The position numbers and the translations under genes were made by a program. The notes beneath the pieces were generated by a model. That model did not search any database, was not told the origin of the DNA, and saw only the letters and a list, made by a program, of their open reading frames with translations. Positions 25,973 to 32,028 of a DNA stretch of 64,000 bases are shown piece after piece. Origin of the DNA: Candidatus Baltobacteraceae bacterium (GTDB lineage: Bacteria > Vulcanimicrobiota > Vulcanimicrobiia > Vulcanimicrobiales > Vulcanimicrobiaceae); the NCBI GenBank assembly GCA_036489885.1, contig DASXEW010000003.1, positions 372,001-436,000 on the forward strand, given 5' to 3'. Position 1 is the first letter of the stretch. Each line of letters starts with the position of its first letter.

Positions 25973-26627
25973 TGTGCGTCGTCCTTTCAATGAGCGTTTG
26001 CATCGTAAGATCGATCTGAAGGTTGACCGAAAGCTCGCCTTGAGCCAGAAGAGCCCAAAGCGACTGGAGAATGCGCGGACGCGCGTCCGCAGGGAAGGAG
26101 GCAATGATTGTGTTGATCATTGCTGCAGCGCCATTTAAGCCGGCGTAGATCGCTACTCGATCTTCGTGCGGCACTTCGCGATTGAGATATCGCGATAGAA
26201 ACTTGACGTTGCCGAGATAAGGTGTGTGTATTTCGCGATCGGTGAGGATGCAGTAACGCCACCCGCGCGATCGTGCCGCCGCTAACGCGGCTCGCAATCG
26301 AGCCTTGTACTTCGGCCACCGCTCGCGCAAGCCGCTGCGGTACATCACATCACACAGCACCGGCGGAGCGTCGTGGAACTCGATCAGAAAATCGGGGTAA
26401 CCCCGATGCCAGTCGCCCCCGGGACCTTCGTAGCCCAGTTCGAGCGGCTGCGCCGCGACCGACTTGACCCACGACAGCGAGTCAAGCCACACGGTAACGT
26501 CGCGTTCCAGTTTCGACTCAACGATCACGAGCCCGGACGTCCGCGTCGGGACAAACGCGCGCACGCTCCGATATTGTCGCCGGATCCGCCGCGCCGGCTC
26601 CCCAGAGGGCGGTTTTGGGTCAGCCAC
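25905..26627 (-). CDS. tnsA: TnsA-type endonuclease
   Basis: 240 residues from GTG 26627 (GGCGGAG upstream). The restriction-nuclease-like core shows V-I-V-E-S-K-L-E-R-D (about 34-43), Y-P-D-F-L-I-E-F (Asp about 79) and a C-terminal I-L-T-D-R-E-I-H...L-G-N-V-K-F-L typical of TnsA. TnsA cuts the 5' strands, allowing cut-and-paste. One oddity: the usual E/Q-x-K element after the Asp strand reads C-D-V-M here, so the catalytic Lys appears replaced by Met (about 95). First gene of the tns operon. Confidence 0.88.
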   Translation of the reverse strand: MADPKPPSGEPARRIRRQYRSVRAFVPTRTSGLVIVESKLERDVTVWLDSLSWVKSVAAQPLELGYEGPGGDWHRGYPDFLIEFHDAPPVLCDVMYRSGLRERWPKYKARLRAALAAARSRGWRYCILTDREIHTPYLGNVKFLSRYLNREVPHEDRVAIYAGLNGAAAMINTIIASFPADARPRILQSLWALLAQGELSVNLQIDLTMQTLIERTTHNAQFVPNRQGRRSFLQQPPLSR

Positions 26628-26683
26628 TCTCCGCCAGCCTGATGACCAAGCGCTTTATTGTCTTCATGAGGCGGCCGACTTAT

Positions 26684-26899
26684 CGTTCGCTAGTCGATTT
26701 CCTCTTTTTTGCTATTGTAATATTCTATCTGTCACTATTGATATGCGGCGCCCGCAGGCGGTCCGGCATCGAAAACCCGCATTGGCCCCTCGCTAAATGT
26801 CAGAAGCTAAAAACGGGAATGCTGTTCGGCACGCCCGCGGGGGCGTGCCGCTCATTGGTGGATAGCGAGGCCGTTACGGCCGAGAGGTGGCTAGCGAAA
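26684..26899. repeat. TCGCTA repeats and strong hairpins, candidate transposon end
   Basis: TCGCTA or its complement occurs four times: near 26686, near 26789, and as GGTGGATAGCGA (26856-26867) and GGTGGCTAGCGA (26886-26897). A hairpin with perfect 10-bp arms CGGCACGCCC/GGGCGTGCCG and a 4-nt loop lies at 26827-26850, and GGCCG-TTA-CGGCC at 26869-26881. No T-run follows, so these are not simple terminators. The region faces the start of tnsA, where TnsB sites would be expected, but the mixed orientation of the repeats is unusual. Confidence 0.45.
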
Positions 26900-27388
26900 T
26901 GCCTGCGCGGAGACTAAGTCCCTGAGGGGCTTTCCGATCGCGTTCCATACAGCACGACCATCCTCAGTGAACCGAAACGTATATGCTGTGGCCTTGGCAG
27001 ATCCAGGCGACGCCGTCGTGCGGAGACCCTCAACGATACCAGCTTCCTGAAGATCACCGACAAACTGCTTTAGCTGTTCCCACTCGCTGTCGCGACACGT
27101 GCACAGAATGTTCTGATCATCCGAAATCGCTGAATTCATTTCGCCGATTAGATCGAGAAGTTTTTGTTTTGACGGCTTCGATTTTGCAAGAACAATCGAC
27201 AAAAGCACCATCGCGGATGTCAAGTACTCACTTTGCGTCAGCTTGAGATCTTTTGCAATTGCGCTCATGCGGCCGTGAAATTCCGCCGGCCCTTTCCACA
27301 GCATGCCGCGCGATACGGCTGCATTCTCCAATTGATTTCTCGGACGACGCTCGATCACGACGCACTGACCAATCGGATAACGCGACAC
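26891..27388 (-). CDS. Hypothetical protein, probable winged-helix C-terminal part
   Basis: 165 residues from a GTG (an internal ATG at codon 29 is an alternative start; neither has a clear ribosome site). The C-terminal half, with E-W-E-Q-L-K-Q-F-V-G-D-L-Q-E-A-G-I-V-E-G-L and a beta-wing-like R-F-T-E-D-G-R-A-V-W, resembles a MarR-like winged helix. It lies between the transposon module and the NAD operon. A perfect inverted repeat sits about 65 bp upstream. Function unknown. Confidence 0.6.
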   Translation of the reverse strand: MSRYPIGQCVVIERRPRNQLENAAVSRGMLWKGPAEFHGRMSAIAKDLKLTQSEYLTSAMVLLSIVLAKSKPSKQKLLDLIGEMNSAISDDQNILCTCRDSEWEQLKQFVGDLQEAGIVEGLRTTASPGSAKATAYTFRFTEDGRAVWNAIGKPLRDLVSAQAFR

Positions 27389-27450
27389 GGTTCTGCTAGC
27401 GATTTCACGTAGACTGCATTCATGAAATTGTTGATACGCACCGTTACTAA

Positions 27451-27479
27451 TTGACTTTCAGTCGATAGTCGAAAGTCAA
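27451..27479. promoter_or_regulatory. Perfect 9-bp inverted repeat, possible operator
   Basis: TTGACTTTC (27451-27459), 11 nt, GAAAGTCAA (27471-27479). The minus-strand arm begins TTGACT, a near-consensus -35 for the gene starting at 27388. The other arms and spacer contain a nested AGTCGA direct repeat. The remaining bases of 27389-27662 contain a G-rich run near 27536-27552 but no gene that I can support. Confidence 0.55.
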
Positions 27480-27662
27480 GGTTGAAAGATGAACCTTCAC
27501 CTTAATCTGTTAGCCTAGTATAGCCGCATAGTCGCGGGAGGGGGAGGGGGTCCGAAGAGGGGCACGGCCTCCAAATTTCCCCACGGGTAGCCGCCAAGAG
27601 CGAGGCCTCCGACCATTCGGATCAGAGCGGGAAAGTGCGGGGTCTCGAGGGTCCCCAACGGA

Positions 27663-27878
27663 TCAGCTTCCCGCCTCACCTGCATCGTGCTCTTCACGAT
27701 CAATCTCGTCGAGCTCGCCCTTCACTAAGTCGCCGACTCCACTTAGGGCTCGGTGTAAGAGGACGGCGGCAAGGGGGCCTTCCCTACTGCCGAGCGCATC
27801 GGCTCGACGCTGCAGCCGCTTGCGGTCCGCTCCCGAGATGGGCACCGAGATCCGTTCGTCTCGCTCAGAGTGGGGCAT
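27663..27878 (-). CDS. Ribbon-helix-helix-type DNA-binding protein
   Basis: 71 residues. The segment R-I-S-V-P-I-S-G-A-D-R-K-R-L-Q-R-R-A-D-A-L-G, followed by an amphipathic helix, matches the beta-strand and two-helix layout of CopG/Arc-type RHH proteins; the acidic tail is free. Its ATG lies 23 bp from an array of seven 10-bp repeats, and a -10-like TACTAT is just upstream. RHH proteins commonly bind phased short repeats as a cooperative filament, so autoregulation, and control of the divergent NAD operon, is a natural inference. Confidence 0.7.
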   Translation of the reverse strand: MPHSERDERISVPISGADRKRLQRRADALGSREGPLAAVLLHRALSGVGDLVKGELDEIDREEHDAGEAGS

Positions 27879-27900
27879 GGGGCGCTATAGTACCACGTGG

Positions 27901-27970
27901 TGCAGCAAATTGCAGCATGACGCCGCACAGCGCAGCAAGCTGCCGCACGGTGCTGCATACTGCAGCAATT
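27901..27970. repeat. Seven tandem 10-bp iterons, YGCNGCANNN
   Basis: Units TGCAGCAAAT, TGCAGCATGA, CGCCGCACAG, CGCAGCAAGC, TGCCGCACGG, TGCTGCATAC, TGCAGCAATT follow one another without gaps. G2, C3, G5, C6 and A7 are invariant in all seven; position 1 is always a pyrimidine. The period is one helical turn, so all cores face the same side. The array fills the space between the divergent RHH and NrtR-type genes. Confidence 0.85.
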
Positions 27971-27990
27971 CGATTCGCGGCTGGCGACAA

Positions 27991-28033
27991 TTGACAAATA
28001 TGCATGACGCATATATAATGCCTGCATATATGC
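27991..28033 (+). promoter_or_regulatory. Consensus sigma-70 promoter with embedded palindromes
   Basis: TTGACA (27991-27996), exactly 17 nt, TATAAT (28014-28019): both hexamers are perfect consensus. The spacer holds ATATGC-ATGAC-GCATAT (27998-28014), and GCATATATGC (28024-28033) covers the expected transcription start and the ATG at 28030. Such a strong promoter overlapped by palindromes is expected to be tightly repressed, either by the NrtR-type protein it drives or by the RHH protein. The 5' leader would be only about 4 nt. Confidence 0.8.
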
Positions 28034-28764
28034 GCGATGCATCAAATAACCTTGACGAACAGCGCTTCCTGGCGGAGTACGACCAGTCGAAGTTTCCGCG
28101 CCCGTCGGTTACCGTCGACGTCGCGTTGCTCTGCCCCAGCGACGGCGATCTGCGGACGTTGATCTCCCGCCGTTCCGATTTTCCGTTCAAGAACGAGTGG
28201 GCGCTTCCCGGCGGCTTCGTCGGAATCGACGAGTCACTAGACGAGGCAGCGGCGCGCGTGCTCCGCGATAAAGCCGGCCTCCGCGACATATTCCTCGAGC
28301 AGCTCTACACATTCGGTGATCCTAACCGCGATCCGCGGGGGTGGGTGATTACCGTAAGCTACTACGCGCTTGTGCCCGCAAGCGAACTCGAGCCCTCGGC
28401 ACCGGGTACGCAACTCGCGCGAGTTCGCGTTCCGTGGGAAGGCGACGTCGGCGGGCCCGTTACGATCGAAGATGCGCAGGGCAATTCGTTACCGCTCGCG
28501 TTCGATCACGAGCAAATCGTCGGAGTCGCCGTCAAACGCATTCGCGGCAAACTGGACTACACGCCGATCGGATTCGAGCTATTACCGGAGACTTTTACAC
28601 TCTTCGATCTGCAACAAGTGCACGAGACCGTCCTCGGACGGGATCTCAACAAGGATTCGTTTCGCCGGCGCATGTTGGCGTCTGGCTTACTCGAGCCGAC
28701 GGGCGACGCCCGCGAGGGCACTGCGCACCGTCAGCCGGCACTTTATCGACGCAAGAAACACTAG
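28030..28764 (+). CDS. nrtR: NrtR-type Nudix-winged-helix regulator
   Basis: About 244 residues. N-terminal Nudix fold starting P-R-P-S-V-T-V-D-V-A-L-L, with a degenerate Nudix box (about 59-81): G-G-F-V-G-I-D-E-S-L-D-E-A-A-A-R followed by V-L-R-D-K-A-G-L, where the R-E-x-x-E-E glutamates are V, D and K. C-terminal winged helix (about 190-244) has T-L-F-D-L-Q-Q-V-H-E, F-R-R-R-M-L and a final Q-P-A-L-Y-R-R. This is the NrtR arrangement: catalytic residues lost, the pocket used to sense ADP-ribose or related NAD metabolites. Start ATG 28030 follows the promoter almost without leader. First gene of the NAD operon; SPFH starts 11 bp downstream. Confidence 0.88.
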   Translation: MRDASNNLDEQRFLAEYDQSKFPRPSVTVDVALLCPSDGDLRTLISRRSDFPFKNEWALPGGFVGIDESLDEAAARVLRDKAGLRDIFLEQLYTFGDPNRDPRGWVITVSYYALVPASELEPSAPGTQLARVRVPWEGDVGGPVTIEDAQGNSLPLAFDHEQIVGVAVKRIRGKLDYTPIGFELLPETFTLFDLQQVHETVLGRDLNKDSFRRRMLASGLLEPTGDAREGTAHRQPALYRRKKH

Positions 28765-28775
28765 GAGAACTTTTC

Positions 28776-29795
28776 ATGGCTGAAATTCGACAATTCCCAA
28801 TCTGGCGGCACGCCCGTGTTGACGCGAGTGCTTACGCCATCCACTATCGCAACGCGCGCATCCTCAAGAGCGGCCGCGGCCTGTCGTTCTGGTTCCGGCC
28901 ACTCAGCGACAGCATCGCAGAAGTTCCGATGGACGACCGTGAGTTGACCCTTGTCGTTCACGGCAGGTCAGCAGACTTCCAGGATGTGACGGCGCAAGGA
29001 ATCTTATCGTACCGGACGCAGGATGCAAACGTCCTTGCCGATCATGTTGACTTCACAATCGACTCAAGCGGAGGTAACTACGTTCGCGAGCCGATCGAAT
29101 CGCTTGAGCTCATGCTCTCTCAATTGGCGCAAGAGTTTGCCAACTCATACGTTGCGCGGACACAGTTGCGAGAGCTGCTCATTAACGGCCTCGAGCACCT
29201 TCGCCAGGCGATTGAAGCTGGCCTTAACGACAATGCACTTCTCACATCCATTGGCATCGCCGTTGCTTCCGTTCGGATATCCAGCATACGTCCGTCCGCC
29301 GACCTCGAGAAAGCCATCGAGGCACCCGTGCGCGAGGAGATCAAACAGAAGGCAGATGAAGCGACGTTCGCGCGCCGCGCCTTTGCCGTCGAAAAAGAGC
29401 GCGCGATCGCGGAAAACGAGCTGCAAAACCGCATCGCACTCGCAACGCGCGAGGAAGAGCTCCTTCAGCAGCAAGGGCAGAACGCACGGCGCAAAGCGCT
29501 CGATGAAGCTTCGACCGAGAAAATTACCGCCGAATCGCTTGCCACCACTCGCATCATTGAAAGCGACGCTGAAGCCCAAACTGTTCGTACCGTTGAAGCG
29601 GCACGGAACGAAGTAGAACGCGAACGCCTCGCCGCCTATAACGAAATGGATCCTCGAATTATTCTTGGTCTCGCAGCTCGTGAATTCGCCGGCAAGCTGC
29701 GGACGATCGAACATCTTAACGTCGCACCTGATCTCCTGAGCCCCATGCTCGCGACACTTTTCTCGGCCGGAACGAAACGACTCCAGGAGTCCTGA
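28776..29795 (+). CDS. SPFH/Band 7 domain protein
   Basis: 339 residues from ATG 28776, with AGGAG at 28764-28768. The SPFH/prohibitin-like region spans about 20-190 (L-S-F-W-F-R-P-L-S-D-S-I-A-E-V-P, V-T-A-Q-G-I-L-S-Y-R), followed by a long charged coiled coil (about 195-285, rich in K-E-R-A-I-A-E-N-E-L repeats) and a short hydrophobic end. No N-terminal transmembrane helix is apparent, unlike classical flotillins. Such proteins form oligomeric rings or membrane platforms. It ends 2 bp before the NAD-kinase-like gene. Confidence 0.87.
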   Translation: MAEIRQFPIWRHARVDASAYAIHYRNARILKSGRGLSFWFRPLSDSIAEVPMDDRELTLVVHGRSADFQDVTAQGILSYRTQDANVLADHVDFTIDSSGGNYVREPIESLELMLSQLAQEFANSYVARTQLRELLINGLEHLRQAIEAGLNDNALLTSIGIAVASVRISSIRPSADLEKAIEAPVREEIKQKADEATFARRAFAVEKERAIAENELQNRIALATREEELLQQQGQNARRKALDEASTEKITAESLATTRIIESDAEAQTVRTVEAARNEVERERLAAYNEMDPRIILGLAAREFAGKLRTIEHLNVAPDLLSPMLATLFSAGTKRLQES

Positions 29796-29797
29796 AC

Positions 29798-30727
29798 TTG
29801 CAGGCACTTATACCGCGAGCGGTTATCGTTACACGTCCGACTGACTATGAGCTCCTTTTGGCTCGATACGGCACGCGCGCGCAAGCAAGGTTCGCGCTCA
29901 AGGATCGCGGCCAAAGTCTCGACTTCGTCGATCAAAACCATCGGAAGATCGAGGATGCAATTGCCTCCGTCGTTCGCGGCGTGCCGTCGGCGTGGCGGCG
30001 CGTTCGCCTTACACGCTCACAGCTGGACCGGTTCGTGTTCGAACCCTCCGACATCGTCCTCGCGGTCGGTCAGGACGGCCTGGTCGCAAACGTTGCAAAG
30101 TACCTCACCGGTCAGCCAGTGATTGGCTTTAATCCCGATCGCGGGTTGTACGAGGGCGTACTCGTCCGCAATGATCCGGCCGACACCACCAAGATTATTG
30201 AAGCGCTAATGTCAGGTGCAATTTCCATAGAAGAACGTACGATGGTACAAGTCACGCTTGACGATCGTCAAATGTTACTCGCACTCAACGAGATTTTTAT
30301 TGGACATAGATCCCATCAGTCAGCGCGCTATCGCATCCGCGTAGAACAGCAGGAGGAGCGTCAATCATCCTCCGGCGTTATTGTCTCGACCGGCACCGGA
30401 AGCACTGGGTGGGCGCGGTCTATCAATTCGCAGCGTAGGTCGTCACTGGCGCTACCTGCGGCCGCAGACGCGGTCTTGTCGCTTTTCGTTCGAGAGGCAT
30501 TCCCGGGAACCGGATTCCAGGCAACGCTAACCGAGGCGGCCCTCCATGCAAAAGACACAGCTCTGATTACTTCGGAAATGGATGATTCAGGCGTGATCTT
30601 CGGCGACGGCATTGAGGACGATAGTATTGCGTTCACCTGGGGAGCATCCGCCACAATTTCCGTAGCAGCTCATCGATTAAGACTTGTCGTTAGCGCTTCA
30701 ACTGCGATCCTTGAGCGAGCGGCTTAG
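29798..30727 (+). CDS. NAD kinase-like protein
   Basis: 309 residues from TTG 29798 (AGGAG at 29785-29789). NAD-kinase fold: the usual G-G-D-G motif is V-G-Q-D-G (about 89-93) followed by P-V-I-G-F-N-P-D (about 107-114), and the T-G-T-G-S-T-G motif is present near 198-204. The catalytic Asp is kept, but Gly to Gln in the first motif and a non-standard N-terminal segment suggest a divergent subfamily. It may phosphorylate NAD or NADH, or only bind it. Between SPFH and TIR genes with gaps of 2 and 11 bp. Confidence 0.83.
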   Translation: MQALIPRAVIVTRPTDYELLLARYGTRAQARFALKDRGQSLDFVDQNHRKIEDAIASVVRGVPSAWRRVRLTRSQLDRFVFEPSDIVLAVGQDGLVANVAKYLTGQPVIGFNPDRGLYEGVLVRNDPADTTKIIEALMSGAISIEERTMVQVTLDDRQMLLALNEIFIGHRSHQSARYRIRVEQQEERQSSSGVIVSTGTGSTGWARSINSQRRSSLALPAAADAVLSLFVREAFPGTGFQATLTEAALHAKDTALITSEMDDSGVIFGDGIEDDSIAFTWGASATISVAAHRLRLVVSASTAILERAA

Positions 30728-30738
30728 GTGATCGCGAA

Positions 30739-32028
30739 ATGAAGGACGATCTGCGGTTTGCGATCCTCGCTGAGTTGCGCCGACGGCAAGAAGGTGGACG
30801 TAGCGAGTACGAGTGGGCGGCCTACACGGACATTGCGACGGCGCTGAAGACTGCTTTGGATCATGTGCTGCAACAATGCGACGAGCTTGTACGCGACGGA
30901 TTTATTGAAGTTCGATCCGGCGCTAATCGCAGCGGTGCCCGGGTACGCGTCACCACCAGCGGCAGAGACTATCTCGAACAATGGCTTAAAGATCAGGATG
31001 CGGCAGCTTCCGATCTTCTGTTGTCGTCCGAGCCGGTCAAAAAGTACCAATGCGACCTCTTCGTTTCTCATGCCTCAGAAGATGCAACGTACATCGATCC
31101 AATCGTCGCAACGTTGGAAGCGGGCAATATCAAGGTTTGGTACGACCGGAATCTTATGCAAATGGGAGCTAAAGCGTTCGTCGCGATGAACGAAGGCGTA
31201 ACCGAATCACGCAGCTTCCTCATTTTTGCAAGTCCGGAATACTTCAAGAAACATTTTGCAAAGAATGAACTGGGGGCGATCTTACATCTCAACTCGTTCG
31301 ATAAGGATCGTCGTATCATCGTCGTCCTTTATGGGATGTCGCAAGCCGACCTTCGACGTGACCACGCAATGCTCTCGACACATACCAACATTGATTCGGC
31401 GCTCCTAAGCGGAGAAGACATCGTACGTGCTGTCGTACACGAGCTACTAACGGGACAGGAGCTACCTCCGCCCAAGCTCGAGACCGACATCGAACCCGGG
31501 CCACGCGCTGTCGCGCAGCTCGAACCGAGTATCTATGTTCCGAATGGCCACAACCCGCCTTACGATGTTCTGGACGATACCGGCATTACCAAGAAGCCAA
31601 CCCTCGAGATACAGTGGTTCACTCCGGGATTTGTAGATCACACGTTCTCGATAAAATGGTCGCTGCGCAATACCGGTTCTACCACGGCACAGGATGTAGC
31701 CGTTTTCATGCCGGGGCTGAAAGTATACCGTGTGACGAAATTGGAACCCGGCGTTCACGCCGACCAATGCATCCGATTCGATGACCGATACGCATACTTC
31801 GAAATCATGAAGCAACCGGTTTCAGCCGTTATCGAGTTTTCTGACTCATCCGATCGCATTTATCGTCAATACGCGACCGTCAATGCGTTTCCCAAATGGA
31901 ATGAAAACGAAGCGGAATACCTTACGACGGAACTCGGATATCCATATCGTGTATCCAACCGAATTGTGACGATCGACGACAATGATCGTTTTCATCGTTC
32001 TCGTTCGATCGGCTGGCCAAGAGACTGA
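30739..32028 (+). CDS. wHTH-TIR protein with C-terminal beta domain
   Basis: 429 residues. Residues about 1-85 look like a winged helix (Y-T-D-I-A-T-A-L...L-V-R-D-G-F-I-E-V). Residues about 103-235 are a TIR domain: C-D-L-F-V-S-H-A-S-E-D, V-W-Y-D-R-N, S-R-S-F-L-I-F-A-S-P-E-Y and the alpha-C K-N-E-L with the expected catalytic Glu (about 177). The C-terminal approximately 150 residues are beta-rich, with W-S-L-R-N-T-G. Bacterial TIR effectors cleave NAD or make signalling ADP-ribose derivatives. Position after an NAD-kinase-like gene supports an NAD role. A wHTH fused to TIR is unusual. Confidence 0.85.
   Translation: MKDDLRFAILAELRRRQEGGRSEYEWAAYTDIATALKTALDHVLQQCDELVRDGFIEVRSGANRSGARVRVTTSGRDYLEQWLKDQDAAASDLLLSSEPVKKYQCDLFVSHASEDATYIDPIVATLEAGNIKVWYDRNLMQMGAKAFVAMNEGVTESRSFLIFASPEYFKKHFAKNELGAILHLNSFDKDRRIIVVLYGMSQADLRRDHAMLSTHTNIDSALLSGEDIVRAVVHELLTGQELPPPKLETDIEPGPRAVAQLEPSIYVPNGHNPPYDVLDDTGITKKPTLEIQWFTPGFVDHTFSIKWSLRNTGSTTAQDVAVFMPGLKVYRVTKLEPGVHADQCIRFDDRYAYFEIMKQPVSAVIEFSDSSDRIYRQYATVNAFPKWNENEAEYLTTELGYPYRVSNRIVTIDDNDRFHRSRSIGWPRD

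Larger units (their letters stand above)
21177..26890 (-). mobile_element. Tn7-like transposition module tnsA-tnsB-tnsC-tniQ-tniQ
   Basis: Five genes in one tight minus-strand operon make a complete Tn7-like machinery with two TniQ proteins and no Cas genes nearby. In Tn7-like elements tnsA is usually next to one end, so that end should lie within 26628-26890, where hairpins and TCGCTA repeats occur. The other end was not found. The leftmost gene stops 22 bp from the TRIC remnant, so the element either extends further left or has lost its end. The coordinates given cover the module and putative right-end region, not proven termini. Confidence 0.75.

Noticed and set aside
21177-26627. CRISPR-associated transposon
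   Set aside because: TniQ and a short TnsC fit a CAST, but no Cas gene or repeat array occurs anywhere in the window.
26827-26850. Rho-independent terminator
   Set aside because: The hairpin is strong, but neither strand has a T-run after it.
27901-27970. CRISPR array or plasmid replication origin
   Set aside because: Ten-base units without spacers are not CRISPR; no Rep gene is near, and the position between divergent genes fits an operator.
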